Positions 47,470 through 60,934 of a DNA stretch of 64,000 nt are shown here, in pieces. The notes under the pieces were generated by a model. The model had not been told where the DNA came from and made no database searches. It was given only the letters and a program-made list of their open reading frames with translations. The stretch lies in assembly GCF_010093535.1 (NCBI RefSeq), contig NW_022985208.1:250953-314952 (forward strand). The letters are read 5' to 3'. The position numbers and the translations under genes are program-made. Origin of the DNA: Lindgomyces ingoldianus (lineage: Eukaryota > Ascomycota > Dothideomycetes > Pleosporales > Lindgomycetaceae). The first letter of the stretch is position 1; every line of letters starts with the position of its first letter.

Positions 47470-49731
47470 ATGGCAGGACCCCCGGATCGCAGCTTCTCTT
47501 TCAACCGCAACGACGAACAGTCCCTCCAGCCCGGCTACCAGGCCTACCGACCATCTCCTCAGCCTTACTATGGCCAGGGGGATGTCTCGCCCGTCGAGAG
47601 CAACGCTCCGCAGTTCCCTCCCCCAGTCCAGAATATAAGTCCTCCCCCGCCGCCCGCCCATCGCGCAAACCATCCGGCGGGCATGCATCCTGACAGCCAC
47701 TTCAACCAGATCCACCAGCAGCACCAGCGACAGTACGGCGTCGGTGCCCCGGGCTCATCGCAGAGCTTCTCCGGCTATTCCCCCCCCGGCGTGACACCTG
47801 GCGCAGACAACCTCGGTGAAGGCGCCGCTGGAGGAGGCATCAACGGGATCGCGCTTGGCGTAGCAAACATGAATGAGAGGGAAAGCGGAGTCCAGGCGCT
47901 GCGGGATGTCAACAACTGGGGCAGGAATGGCGAGGGCAGCCTTGCAGGGCCCAGAGGAACACCTTTGGAGAGGGATCAGACAGGCACGCCTTACTCGGAT
48001 CACCATGCCGAATTCATTCAACCCATGCCGCCACGACCCGTTCAGCCACAACCCTCGTATGGGTCGTCTGCTCCGCTTGCCGCCGGAGCCATGACACCTG
48101 CGGGCATGGTGGGCAGCGAGCACAATTCCGAACGAAGCATCCCCCTAGACGGCCGACCGTCGCCGCCTCAACATGCCTACCCCTACCAAGACAATCCCTA
48201 CAACCGCTACTCGTCTTCAAACCTGAACCTTGCGCCTCACACACTGGGCGAGATTAACCCCAATGATGTTGCCGACGATGATGACTGGGGCATGGCACCT
48301 CAGCAACAGAAACGGCGCTCCTTCGCCCCATTCGGTAGCGGATCCCGCGATGGCAGCCGAGAAGGCACGCCGGGCGTCGCTCCCGCCGTACCCGTAGGCG
48401 AGGCTGGAGCATATGTGGCAACCCGAGATGGAAGTGGGAAATACAATGCTGTGCCTGGGGGATCTGGAGGAGGCGCAAACGAGGTTCCTGTGACGGAGAA
48501 GTCTGAATGGCTTGACCGTCAAAACCACGGAAATAAACGCTTAAAATGGATTATCGTAGTTGTCCTCATTTTGGTGGTTGTTGGGGCTGTTGTCGGCGGT
48601 ATTCTTGGTGCTGTGTTGAAAAAGAATAGTTCCGGCAAGGGAGGCGGGGGAGGCGGAGGAGACGGGAACGGAAATCAGAGCCCCGAATCCGTCGCCAACG
48701 ATAACAAGCAGGACCTGACCAAAAATTCCTCCGAAATCCAGAAATTGATGAATAACAAGGCTCTCCACAAAGTGTTCCCCGGTATGGACTACACTCCCCT
48801 GAACGCACAGTACCCGGATTGTTTGCATGTTGGACCTTCTCAAAACAATATCACCAGGGATATGGCTGTCCTGTCCCAATTGACTAATGCAGTGAGATTG
48901 TATGGTACCGATTGCAATCAGACCGAGATGGTACTTACTGCAATTGACCGACTGGGATTGACCGACATGAAAGTGTGGCTTGGTGTGTGGCTAGGTAATA
49001 ACGACACCACAAATACCCGACAGCTCGATCAAATGTGGACCATATTGGAAAACAATGCTGTGAGCAAGTTCAAGGGGGTTATCATTGGAAACGAAGTCTT
49101 GTTTCGAAAGGATCTCACGACCACTGCGCTCTTGAAGGTCATTTCCGATGTCAAGACCAGCCTCGACTCCAAAAAGATCGCCCTACCTGTTGCGACTTCG
49201 GATCTTGGCGATAATTGGACAGCAGAGATGGCCTCGAAAGTCGACATTGTCATGTCAAACGTACACCCCTTCTTTGCTGGCGTCGAGGTCAGTAAGGCTG
49301 CGGGTTGGACGTGGGATTTCTGGACGGGTCACGACGTTGTTCTCACCAAAGGCAACCCCAAGATCAAACAAATCATTGCCGAAGTTGGATGGCCATCTGC
49401 AGGTGGTAACGGTTGCGGAACGTTGCCATGCACGTCAGACACCCAAGGGTCCATCGCGGGCATCAAGGAAATGAATCAGTTCATGTCGGATTGGGTTTGC
49501 CAGAGCATGGCAAATGGAACCGAGTATTTCTGGTACGGCTTTCCCTTTACCAGTAGATCTTAAACGTCATGCTAATCATTTTGCAGGTTCGAAGCTTTCG
49601 ACGAACCCTGGAAGATCCAATTCAACGAAAAAGGTAAAGAATGGGAAGACAAATGGGGTCTAATGGACATCAACCGCAACCTCAAATCTGGCGTCACGAT
49701 TCCGGACTGTGGCGGTAAGACAGCATCATAA
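47470..49731 (+). CDS. btgC: glucan endo-1,3-beta-glucosidase btgC type (GH17, type II membrane)
   Basis: Two exons (47470-49532, 49587-49731) encode about 735 residues; the intron has a GCTAATC branch site and a TTGCAG acceptor. The start is the ATG at 47470 ([12 protein letters not shown]); the frame is open upstream but only from a TTG. Residues 1-350 are a Pro/Gln/Gly-rich cytosolic region, 358-382 a single membrane helix, then a Gly-rich linker and the GH17 domain (about 430-735). The acid/base is Glu542 in IIGNEVLF and the nucleophile Glu638 in [10 protein letters not shown]. The C-terminus, [20 protein letters not shown] to IPDCGG, matches the family. The enzyme cleaves or remodels beta-1,3-glucan in the cell wall. 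Without the intron the product would end early at TSRS. Confidence 0.95.
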
Positions 49732-51109
49732 CACCAACATCACTAAAAAGGCGGTAAGCCTGCATTTAAACTGGAGTTTAGTGGCGCACCATGGCTTGGA
49801 ACGAGGATTTTGGCATTTCTTTCTCGCATTCTTGTGGGACAGATACGAAGGCATTTTGGGTCGGGACATCGGACTTGCGCTGGAAAACGCGCTTTCGCGT
49901 CGCGTATATTATTTGCTTTAGCACATCTTGTGGATGGATGCGTATAACTTAATTCTGGCTGTTGATATGGATAATCATGTATCTTAGGTTTGGAAATATA
50001 TGGATGCTGGACATAGGTTAGCGAGATTAGCAGTGGTTTCTGGACAGGCCTTGGAGGATTGGAAGGATCGATAGATAGGGTTTTGGAATGTGGATGGACC
50101 GGACTGTAGATAACTTTTAGGAATAAAACAGGTACCTGTCCTTAATCTGCTTCGTCACCCAGTGCTATCTTGTACGATGTATTTGAATTTGTTCTTCAGC
50201 TGCTTATTTCTTGTTTTGGTTATTCCAACAACGATGGGCGTGAGTTCTGCTCGGGAATATTAAGCGCTCAATCCACCCTGCTCTGTTTGCAAAAAAAACT
50301 TGAAATCGGCTTGGAGAACCATATATATTCGGGAACGATCTGTCCCAGCACCTCAAGAACCATAAAATTTAACAACGTGGATTCCCGCACTCACTATCAA
50401 ATCAATTTCAGACACGTCGCTGGAAATCTCTAGAACTGATTGCATGAGTTGATGCTATAATGCGAGGTCTTCTTCGCCTTCACGCGGACTACATCTTTGC
50501 AGAGCCCCCTGTGAAATTATGGGAGCTTCCGCACAATGATCATTATGAGACGTCGTCTCGCAGCAACAATTCTATCGAAAAACTGGATCTGCAACCGCGG
50601 AGTAGCTCCCTGGTAAGTCCACGCAAGAGACTAAATAAACGGCGGATCCTTAGAGGCTCATTGACGTAGTTCCCAAGGCTTCTTAAGAATTCAACGTCAT
50701 TCACGAAACTTGCGGATCTTGAGTTGATTAATCCCTGTTAATCCCATACTCACGGGAAGTCAGATTGTGTAGGATCGACAGTTACTCATAACGAGCCCAA
50801 TGAACATCTTCCCAAGCTCATTGGGCATTTTCAAGAAGTTCAATGCGGCCCTAGAGCTACCGCCCGGATTCAAGGTTATGCTCTAGAGGAAAGAAATGTG
50901 ATGATGAGAAGTTCGCAAGAGAATACATAGGTAATTGATGATGGAAATGATAGCTACGAGGAAACGAATTCTTAGGTATCGGTCGACAGCCTTGCACTCA
51001 GGAGTTGGAAACCCCTACTTTTGCCAGAAAGCCGCACCCGTCGACGCACATGGGATCTTCAAGAGCAGACAAGATCCTGGGTTTTAGCGGTTTGAAGTCT
51101 CCAGGATAT
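49732..51109. other. gene-free stretch
   Basis: 3' flank of btgC and the left border of the channel pseudogene. No supported frame. Confidence 0.4.
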
Positions 51110-52085
51110 CTTCATCACTCAACACATCGAGCTGCCGTCTCGTCCGCGGTGATCTTAGAGAATGTCTTCGTCAACATTGCGATTTAAATTGTTTGAAATA
51201 GAGTGTTGCTGAGGAATGCGAAGGCGATTATAAGATTTGGGCCTAGTACGGCATGGAGCAAGGCGGGCTCGTCGATACCGGTTCCATTAAGACTAAACCA
51301 GATCCATAGCAGCCATTTACAGACAGTGACCCACCTGGGTCTTCGGCCAGGGAATAAGCCATTGGAGCGAGAGAAGGGAGCCGGTGAAGCGCCAAACGGC
51401 GAGGAAGGCAGGTAGTGTAAAGTCTTTCACCATAGAGTGTAAAGAGGTGAAGTCGATATTATCGGGCATTATGTTGAATGCAACCTGCGCGAGATGTACT
51501 GGAGCGGCAGTACAGAGGCTATCTAAGCCAACGCCCGCACTGAAGCGGCCAAGCGATATGCCATGAATCTGTGCAACGAATTATGCGGCCCAGGTGAAGG
51601 TAAACTTGACGTTGAGGCACGACCAAAAGTTCTAGGTATGCACTTGTCAGTCGTGTTCGAGAATGGAGGCAAATCCATCAAGCACTCATCCACAGGTATA
51701 GAGCACGAAGAGAACTTCGTAAATGCTAATAATGGAGCTGCGCAAGGCCAGAACATATACGTAATAGGATATAAAAATGGAAGAGTTCAATAAGACTTCG
51801 GGGGTGTGGCACGATTAATCGAGTCTAGTTGAGGAGGGATGCTTTCTGAGAATCATAGAGCAATATCGGCTTGTGCTTATGGTGGTCTGGAAAGGTGTCC
51901 ACAAAAGATAGTGGAGTGTACACCAATTTTCCCTGATATACCGCCTTCGCTACCCTTTGGCAGGCTGAGGAAGCGATGAAAGTCTTGCTCTCTGAGCGGA
52001 CGGCGATCATGTCTCCACTAATGTCCACGATTAGATTCAGTGGAATCACCATGAACATTAGGGCCTCATTCCTGCGCCGCAACCT
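51110..52085 (-). pseudogene. broken Yvc1-like (TRP-type) cation channel gene
   Basis: Minus-strand reading in at least two frames gives successive blocks of the fungal Yvc1 family: SSACQRVAKAVYQGKLVYTP, PILLYDSQKASLLN, then YEVLFVLYTCG*VLDGFAS, ILEHD*QVHT*NFWSCL, APVHLAQVAFNIMPDN, FTLPAFLAVWRFTGSLLSLQ, WLLWIWFSLNGTGIDEP and LTKTFSKITAD. The blocks lie in the order expected for the pore-bearing half of the channel. TGA replaces Trp twice (after CG and after HD), and TAG replaces a Gln codon; at least one frameshift is near the LLN block. The N-terminal half and the C-terminal tail are missing. Intact relatives are vacuolar calcium-release channels. The changes fit G-to-A and C-to-T mutation of a duplicated copy (RIP), which is inferred. 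Confidence 0.75.
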
Positions 52086-53442
52086 TTACAGGCGGAGCGG
52101 GGGTTTCCTGTCAGTACGATGCAAATGCGGGGTCCACACTTCGAGAAACAGGATTCCTGCTCAACATCCTAGTCTAAGCGGTCACTGAAGCGCGCATATA
52201 CGAGGAGCTTAGGAGCACGACATATGCTAGCTAACCCCCCTAATATGATGAGAGCATATATTTCACCCAAGGCTCAGAAAATTCCCGCAACACGGACGAG
52301 CCTAATGCATCACCAACACAGGTGCGGCCTTTGGAATTATCAATGATAATGTTAAATATTCTTGCCAATCTCAGGGTGTTTCAGTAGATGTAGTATTTTG
52401 CTTATACCTGCTAGGGCTTGTGTATATAGTCCTAATATTCAGTTGAAAGAATTACCAGAGTTATTCCCTGCCTCACGCCTCAGAAATCTCCATCCCAACC
52501 CCAGTCCCCTAATCGTAATCCTGCTCCGTACTCACTCGACTTCTTTCTCCTCTCTGTCCCTGCCCTAAACATATGCGGCACGGTATTTCCTGGCTCCAAG
52601 CTCCACAGGACCCCTTCCCACGGTAACACCACAAACCACCTCTCCAGTCCATTTGGCACCAACGTCGAATTCAGCCTCTCCGTTAAAGCCTGTCCATCCG
52701 TTGAAGTTCCAAGTCTAAGCCTCTGAGGTAACCTTCAAAGCAGTCCATAATATCACATCAGCGAACCGCCTTCGTTACGCTACCTGTCCCTCCTCTACAT
52801 TCCAAACTAATCTATATTCTGTCTCAAACTCTTCCTCTCCTCCTCCTGCTGTTATCCGGCATATGATGGTAGAAGACTTGATCGGGTCTCTAGTCTTCTC
52901 GGCTTGTGTTCTCGCAGTGGATCAATTTATCTCGCATCACTGCTCGCATGAAATGTTTTTTGAAAGAAAGTATTGGGAATGCGGCTGATGTATTTAGTAT
53001 GAGTTAATGAGAGGGATAGGCGATGTTTAGTTTAGAATGTTTAGATCCAGACGGATGAGGAAGGGCTCTCCCAATTCGTCCGCTGGTCTCTAAAGAGGGA
53101 TCATTATTTCCGTCAGACATAGTCGCCAAATTCTGTACGGAAATCAGTGAGATGGACTTGACGTTGCAATGGACTTAAATTAAATAGATGCTACCGACCC
53201 TGTGAACCGCCCATACGTTATTGCAAGAAGTTTCTAGTGTTGATTACCCTTCCTTCTGTGTGGAAATGAAAGACAAAGAGGAAAGTCTTAATCATAACGA
53301 AAGGCTTGTACTTCATACGCGCTATCACTCCATACCATGCCTTCCAGCGAGTCAGCCATAAAATCCATCTACTCCACCTCCAAGCTTGACCACCAGGAAT
53401 GGGAATCCCATCTCATTGTTAGCCATATGCTGCCAATCTCAT
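52086..53442. other. gene-free stretch
   Basis: No supported gene. Sequence 52480-52870 is C/T-rich without an attached ATG gene. Confidence 0.4.
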
Positions 53443-54015
53443 TTAATTCTTCCGCGTTTCTCCCACAAACACCGTCTTGGCCGTATCTCTCGCCACATGT
53501 CCGAGACTCATAGCGCGAGCTCTAATTCCCAGGCCATCCTTGCTCTCCCCGTTAGCCTCACGATCCTCTGACGCTCCCAGCCGCGCAACTCCCAGCAAGC
53601 TGTGCTCCCACATCTCTGCCAACTGCCGACTCTCAAAGAGAAATGCAATGTCACCACGTTCGGTGCGTCTCACTCGCTTCAGCCCATGCGGCATAGGGAG
53701 ATAAATCCAAGTTGGGTGCATGGGTTTAATTATGGAGCCGTGGCAGGAACCATGGAATGCCATTGCGTCGATTGCGGATTGAAACTCGAGGACAATATGG
53801 AGAGGCTGGAAGTCGATGAAGGCGGATTTGGGAGGGACGAGGGCCAGCAAACCGCTGTTCTGTGAGGGGTGTGAATGTGCGGCTGTTGGAGAGGCTATGG
53901 TGGGACTTTTAACGGTTGCAGATGTGGACGGACCCATGTTGGCTTCCCCAGCGGCGTTTTTTGCAGCGCTCTGCGTTTTGATTGCAGGGAAAGTGGCTGG
54001 ATGGTTTAGCTGCAT
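53443..54015 (-). CDS. small unrecognised protein
   Basis: A single frame of 190 residues from an ATG at 54015. The first 65 residues are Ala/Ser/Thr/Pro-rich; the rest (FIDFQPLHIVLEF to ERGDIAFLFESRQLAEMWEHSL) has regular hydrophobic spacing of a folded domain, with GHVARDTAKTVFVGE at the C-terminus. No family is recognised, and no splice sites are needed. The coding-like composition of the second half is the main support. Confidence 0.5.
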   Translation of the reverse strand: MQLNHPATFPAIKTQSAAKNAAGEANMGPSTSATVKSPTIASPTAAHSHPSQNSGLLALVPPKSAFIDFQPLHIVLEFQSAIDAMAFHGSCHGSIIKPMHPTWIYLPMPHGLKRVRRTERGDIAFLFESRQLAEMWEHSLLGVARLGASEDREANGESKDGLGIRARAMSLGHVARDTAKTVFVGETRKN

Positions 54016-55599
54016 TGCGCCCGTTATATGACGGCGCTATGCGCCGCGAGTGATTGTATTCTCTTTGTAGTGGTAGATGTGCACTTTTGGTGAAGTTTGG
54101 TTCGGGAGAGTAGTTAGGTTGTGGGTGTGAGTCGCCCTTGCTGTGTTATGTAGAAGGCAGGATGCTAGTGAAGGGAGCGTCCGTATCTCACCATCACCTG
54201 AGCATGACTTATTCAACTTGGCAGGGCTGTTGCATATCTCGCCATTTCTTTCGATCCAGAAACTTCCACACTCTCACTCACGGGGCACGGAGATATTTTA
54301 GGCATAGTTTAATGCGACTGAGTTTCTTTCAAGAGCATACCTCCCATCACATGCCGATTCCCTCATCTGGGGACTGAGAGGCAGACACTCAGTCGTTGTC
54401 CACTCAGGCGTTCCTATATTGAGCTACTCTCAAAGGTGATGGCAATGAACTTTATCGGCGCATTCGAAAAGTATCTGCCTTGAACGGCAAATTCTTTGTT
54501 CGAGGGAGAATTGGAGGACCACATGACCGTTCTCATAGATACGCATTCCAGTCTTACAAGTACACAGTCAGCCAGCTCTCTCAATTGGTCGGTTGAAGCT
54601 AACTCATGATCTTGGCAATACCCCGGTCGAAACCGGCTCAGCCCTCTGAAATACCTGCGTGGCAAATTGTGGCATCAAACGGTGCCCCCAAAATAAATTA
54701 TGATTAATTAAAAATAGAAACAAACCCGATTTTTAGCAGCAGCCAGAGGACAAGCAATACCGGTAACGGCCGTCCATGTTGGTCCATGAACACAACGCTG
54801 TATCAAACTATCCAGAACGCGTAGCGATCGAAAAGTGACAGCAGAGTTCGTCTTCCACATCTTTCAACCGCATAAGAAGCATATAGGAGATATACTCATC
54901 ATGGTAGAATTAGAGAGGAGAGCCATAACTAGTTCCCAAGGGGGTGGAACTGAGATGGGAGATTGATCCAATCGTGAGGTGCTCACGTCACTCTCCATTA
55001 CCCTTATCAGCCAGAATTCGCTGTTCCGTATTATATACCCTGCTCCCTATCACCGGGTTTAACATTCTCCTAACCCTCTTCCTCGATCTCTGCCAGTATA
55101 GAATAAGACTAGGATCTAGATTGCATCTGGATTACATCAAGACAAATCTCAGCGCTTTCGCCAAAATTGATTATGCCTGTATCGTCCGGCTGCGCGACGT
55201 TGGCAGTCCTATTGAATAAGACAAGACACGATATCACGTATTGGCCACCACCCAAATACGTCCCATTTGTGAAGAACGGGGGGTTCAGACGGACTTACGG
55301 CCTTGAAAAGGACGGGAAACATGAAGAATTTTTCAGCCGAGCAGGAATTGCGATCTGTGGTGGTTGAATTTTGTAAAGAGGGTGTTCTCGAGTCGAAGAA
55401 GTTGGGAGTGACAGCCCACGAATCGTGGATTCCTTGGAAAGGGAACATTCTACGATCAGAAACCTGGAAACAGTTTATTCTTCTCCGGTAGTTTAACAAA
55501 ATTTCCCTAGTAAAGAACTTGGTTCTCTATGGTTATTAGAGCCCAGTTGAGATTATGCTGGACTGATTCCTCGTTTTCGCATCTTGGCAGCTCCCAGAA
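54016..55599. other. gene-free stretch
   Basis: Divergent flank of the small gene; no supported frame is seen. Short frames near 55200-55490 exist on both strands and cannot be told apart. Confidence 0.35.
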
Positions 55600-56055
55600 C
55601 TATATTAGCTCTACTGGGTTAAACAGATTAAGCTCCTGTTGGGCATCCATATCCAAAGCAAGCTGGATTGAATATGAGATATTCCCCAGTACCTCAGCTT
55701 TGGGTCTCCCAGGGAAGCGCTGGATCCGAACTGGAGCATCTGGGGATGGTATATTTTCCTCATTTTCTGAGAACTTATATTTTGATTTTATGAGGCCTAG
55801 TTCGGTCCAGTCAACAGAAAATGCAGTGGCAGGCTCTTCTGCCAAAAGAGCAGCATGTTGGCCTAGTTGAAAAATGCGAGCAACAGTCATATCCAGACAT
55901 CTCTCTCTAATCTGGACTATGCCACCTACTGTTGCTACCTGAAGGAAGCTCCCTGATGCTTGAGTATTAACTTTGGCTCCGCAAAGCCATCCTTGTCGAT
56001 CATTCGCATCGAGGTAAATTCCAATTTGGCCGGGCTCGGTAGGAGAGAGCCCCAA
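55600..56055 (-). pseudogene. orphan coding block, probably an internal fragment of a lost gene
   Basis: A 151-codon stop-free frame with strongly protein-like sequence (for example QASGSFLQVATVGGIVQIRE, LGQHAALLAEEPATAFSVDW, DAPVRIQRFPGRPKAEVLG). It has no ATG at its start, and no partner exon with good splice sites was found on either side. The family is not recognised. It is either an exon of an unresolved gene or a fragment left by gene decay. Confidence 0.4.
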
Positions 56056-57084
56056 TTAGGAGCAACGGGCGGGCCAGGCTGAGTTATTTTGACAACGACC
56101 ACAAAGAAAGCCATGAAATGCTTGAATAGCCCACTTCCATGGATTCGGCTTTCAAGAATGAGAGTTCTGATACCGCTTGCGTACTAATGATGCCCACAGC
56201 AAACGGCAACATGTGGAGAGGCGTGCGCTTTACTAGTTCCGACAAGAAAGCATAGGAGCTGGAATAATGGTGGGGAATATGCAACGCAATCTTTCGGAGG
56301 TTTGAGGCATTTATCGGTGTTCTATTTTTCCAACATGCCCACTAGAAATTCTCGCAGTGAACAAATTTCGTGGGCTTGGCCCTTTACGTTCTATGCCTTC
56401 GCAGCTTTATCAAGAATTTCTTCCTTGTCAAAGGAGCCCTGATACTGGAGCCTGATTTTTCTAAACTTACTAGTAACCACCGTCACAGCGCTTATCTAGG
56501 TAGATGCAGCCTGTGCTGGTCGCCGACGAGACACGTCAAAATAGTGGGGATTCTTGGATGTCAGTGATCACCGTTTCTTGACTATCTTGTTCGGCTTAAT
56601 TCAATCTGTCGCCGGAGTTATGCAAGTAGTAAGTCTCAATGCGTACCGGAGATATGATCGGAAGAGAACACTTAAATAGGGCGAAAGGGTACAATTGTTA
56701 CCCTAACTTCTTTTCCTCATTTTGGGGCTACGTCAGCGTTCCCTAGGCTGTAGGTTCGATGAACTGCAGTCTCGGGTCCAAATAATATAATTCCATTACA
56801 ATAATTCTCTTCCTCTCCTCTCGGGATGAAGTTTAGGTTAGTGAAATAGATACTTGATTGCAGTTTATAACAATCCCTAAATTTCGCGCTCTATGTACAT
56901 ATTTCTGTTTTCAGGAATGCCAATACTGAATTTGAGCATAGAGGGTTTTATAATAGTGTGAATTTATTCATACTGTGGTCATATTTACAGATAGCTATTT
57001 ACATATATACTCTGGATACCCTACCAAAAGATAGAGAAAGAAGAGGTCTCCTTTCTTCGTTCTCCAGCCTCTTCTTAACATCGC
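56056..57084. other. gene-free stretch
   Basis: No supported gene; AT-rich toward the sugar permease 3' end. Confidence 0.4.
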
Positions 57085-58744
57085 CTAATATCCCTTGACC
57101 TCAATCTTCGCAGCTTCAACATCCTTGTACTTTTCCATACCCGCTGAAATACTTGCGAGCCTAGAATCCGGATCCACGGCACCCTCCTCAATTCCAACAT
57201 GAGATTCACGATAGGCATCGAGCTCCTTAGCTTTACAGACGTTCAAGTAGATCGGAAAACTCCATGCGATAAGGAAGAATGCCAGCGGAACAACCATGGC
57301 CTTCCTCGTGCCAATCTTATCAGCTACATTTCCTAAAATTGCAGGGACGACGGCACCACCACAGACGGAAGCAACTAAGAAGGAGGCGCCACGCTTAGTG
57401 TGACGGCCGAGACCACGTAGGGAGAGCGTAAAAATGGTAGGGAAGATACAGGATTCGAAGAACAAGACGATCATGAGCATACTCAGACCGCCCCAATTCG
57501 CATTGACGCCGTGACCGGAATCGACTGCAATTGCTGCGACAATGAATACCATGATGAGCGTCTGATATGCTAGGAGGACGAGTCGAGGTTTCGTAATGTA
57601 CATCAACCCAGCAGCGCTGAAACGTCCGATAGCGAAAAGACCTTGAGCGATGGCGTAGAAGTTGGCACCCTGCTTCTGGGCAACAATTGTGGGTTCGTCA
57701 GGACGCGCTTGAGTATAAAAGTTTATGAAGTAGCCCGCGATACCGACTTGAGCGCCGACGTAAGAAAACTGAGCGACGACGCCCCAAAATAGAGTGTATT
57801 GTTTCTTGAGGGGCTTGTCTTGGTAGCCGGTTGCGGATGTGGTCATTTCAGCCTGGTGCATCGATTAGATTGAGCATTCTACAGAAACCGGAATTCAAAC
57901 TCACCTGATCAGCCATATCGGCATCCGTAATCTCTGGAATAGGAGCAAAATAGAAAACAACAGCAAGCAGGGCCACGAATCCGGCAATCCCTAGATACAC
58001 CCATTGAACGCTAGTCAAAGACTCCCCGTTCTCGCCAACATCTTTGAAGATGACGTAGCTAGCTAGCACTGGAGCAACGACAGACCCAACTGCCTGGAAG
58101 GACTGGGACAGCTCGAGACGGAATTCGCTCCACTTCGGAGGACCGCAAACCGCAATATAGGGGTTCGCTGACGTTTCGAGGGTGGAGAGGCCGGAGCCGA
58201 CGATAAACATGGAGCCGCAGAAACCACCGAATGACCGTTTAACGGCAGAAGGCCAGAACATGAGGGCGCCGACGCAGTAAATCGACAGGCCCAAGATGAA
58301 GGTGTAGCGGTAGCCGAACTTGCGAACGAACCAGCCAGAGTAGGTCAGGGGACCGATGAAGTAGGCACTGCCAAAATTGTTAGTCATCAATGCCCGAAGC
58401 ATTCAAAATGAGAATCAAGTCCCATACCCAAAGTAAGCAGCTTGAAGACCAGAAGATTCACCCTGTGTGATATGCAGGGCAACTTGGAACCGAGAGTTCA
58501 AGACATCGAGCAATCCATAGGCAAAACCCCAGAGAAAGAAGAGCGTAGTGACGAGTGAAACGGGTACAATAGATTGGCGGGTTGTGATTTGGGAAGCACC
58601 AGTAATCTGACGATCACTGACGCTTTTGCGGCGCCTATTGACAGCAATGGCTTCCGTTGCGGAGGGACGGCGCTCTTGTTGCTGGTGGATTTCATCCAAA
58701 GAAGGCTCTTGGCCGCCTCCAAGGCCGAAAAGTCTGAGGCCCAT
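57085..58744 (-). CDS. MFS sugar permease of the fucose:H+ symporter (FHS) type
   Basis: Three minus-strand exons (58744-58428, 58367-57905, 57852-57085) encode about 515 residues; the first intron carries a CTAAC branch site. About 12 membrane helices follow a basic cytosolic N-terminus. FHS marks are FFLWGFAYGLLDVLN in helix 1, YFGAYFIGPLTYSGWFVRKFGYRYTFILGL (helices 2-3), and LETSANPYIAVCGPP, the family's N-P-Y block. Relatives import L-fucose, glucose or galactose with protons. The substrate cannot be read from the sequence. Confidence 0.9.
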
Positions 58745-60934
58745 AGTGGGAAGAAGGATAGGAAAATTTGGAAGAGGAAAAGGCTCTGAGGAAAGAGTGT
58801 TTGAGACGATGTTACACAGGGCAATCTGCCCAGACGTTTGAAGCCGGAGAACCGTGGAGCTGGTGAGTGTCAGGGAGGAGCAGAAGTGGGCCTAATTATA
58901 TACTACGCATATTCAGAGGCTTAACGATTGAAATATGATAACGAATCCAGCCTACTAGACCTAGACTCACTTCCGTCCCTGTCCATCACGGACCGTCGTA
59001 AAATGAAGCCCTGGACCATGCTCACACCATGCAAGCTTGTGCAGGCTTGCTTCTGACACAAGATCTAGCACTACTGCATGAACCCGTCTGCGATGCCTCA
59101 AGACCTACGCAGAATTTTCTGGGGGGGAGTTTTGGTAGGTTAGAGTGCCGTTAGTCTTAAATGAAGTCCCGAAAAACACCCCGAGATCAAGCTAGGGTAG
59201 GTCGGAAGCTCATCGGATAATGCTCCTTGGCCAATCAGATCGTCGTTTTCGACTCAAGGAGCAAGCGTCGATGGATCTCTCCATGTTTTCCACCACCATG
59301 ATCCATTTTCAGCCTCCAAATGATCACAGCGAAAGAGGACCTGCTCCACTCTGTGCTCCACAGCAATCTCCGCAGAGAACTGCAAGTCCCCATGGAGTTC
59401 GATGAGTGGAGTAGGCCTATAAAGTCTGGGGAGGCAACAATTGCCGTACCGAAACCCCCAAGCACTCAAGCCAAAGGCACAAAGAGTCGTTCACGTTCAT
59501 CCCAAGACATACATTGAAGGCGTAAGCTTGAGAAGATAACTCAAGCAACTCAAAAGCAGAATAGTGCCAGAATAAGAGCGTCTAGAAGTTCTTGGCAAGG
59601 CTTTTGATTACTTGTTTTAGTAAAGCAGCGCTTTTCCCTAGCTTAGTGGGAAGGCTAAACATCGGCGGGAAACAAGCGCTACAAGACCCCATCGGGATTA
59701 GAATCCTCCCTTGCATATTGTTGGACATCAGCGTCGTGATGTGGTTGAATCACAGCGTGTATTATCTCGTTTAGCCACAAGATTCTAATGGAAAGAACAG
59801 TGGCCTGTTCCTCGAGGATCTAAATACGAATATATCTTATAGCAGCCTAGATATGTGAAGGTGGAAGAGAGCCACGATCACAACGACTTCGTCCTGGACG
59901 TTCCTCTGGATTACTTGAGCAGCTAAATCTATCCATATTCAAGTCTGCGAGCAAGAAGTATAGAAGCCAGCACTCTAAAGGGAGATTGGATTTGTTATGG
60001 ATACCATGCTGAGATCTCGTCCTCTTTTGTTGGGGCCTCACGCTCGCAAGCAGAGACCATCTCGGTGGGGATCCAGAATTCCCTCAACCGTCACGGGCAG
60101 ACGTCGGCTGCTCAACAGCTTTCTAGTGCGCTTCTAGCGCGCTTCCTTGCATCGCGATCATCCAGTTTTGCTTTCACTTCTGATCATGGGACGTTGTCCA
60201 AGGCCTCATGACGTATAGGCGAGTCTCTCAGCTGTAGGATTGGTCCATATTGTGGCCCGAGCTCTAGGTCGGAGAGTTCATCGGGAGGATTGAGTCTCGG
60301 GAGTCAGAAGCGGGACATGAATACATTGAGGGCACTTTTGGGGCGTCATGGATGAGGATAGGGAGCTCAACGTTGAGGTAAGATGAGGTAGGAAATTGGA
60401 ACATTTACAGGGCTTAGGAAGCCTTGATTCGTTTCACACATCGACGAGGACACTCACTTCGCATGTGATTATTAGCAAGGACATGGTACCCTATAAGGTG
60501 AAGGCGTCGATCCCGAGGTATCTTGATCAAAGTAAGTATCATTCCATATTTCAGGAGCCAAATTCCGAGTCCAGAAATTTGCAAGTCATAAACGTGCCGC
60601 TATGTAAGAAAGAATATACACCAACTCCCGCTCGGCTCTCCACAGGTCGACCCATTAAACACAAGGTATCCTTTAGAACTTAAACAAATACATGGTCAAG
60701 CAAGCAAGCCACCCAGCATCATCAATTGGTCCCAAAAAGTCGTCATATCCGAATCCAATCCAGTCCCAGTCCATGCGTGTCAAGAGGCCATTTCGGCCTT
60801 CATCTAGCCCGTCTTCCCAACTCCAAAATGGCTTTTCCGCTCCAATCCAACGCTACGTAGTTATTACCGCTCAAACATATATGCAGTCATCGAAGCCCTC
60901 ATCTGTCTGAGTCAATCGATATCTCTTCTCCAAA
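58745..60934. other. gene-free stretch between the permease and the Rho GEF 3' end
   Basis: Promoter of the permease at the left. No supported frame is seen on either strand. Confidence 0.4.
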
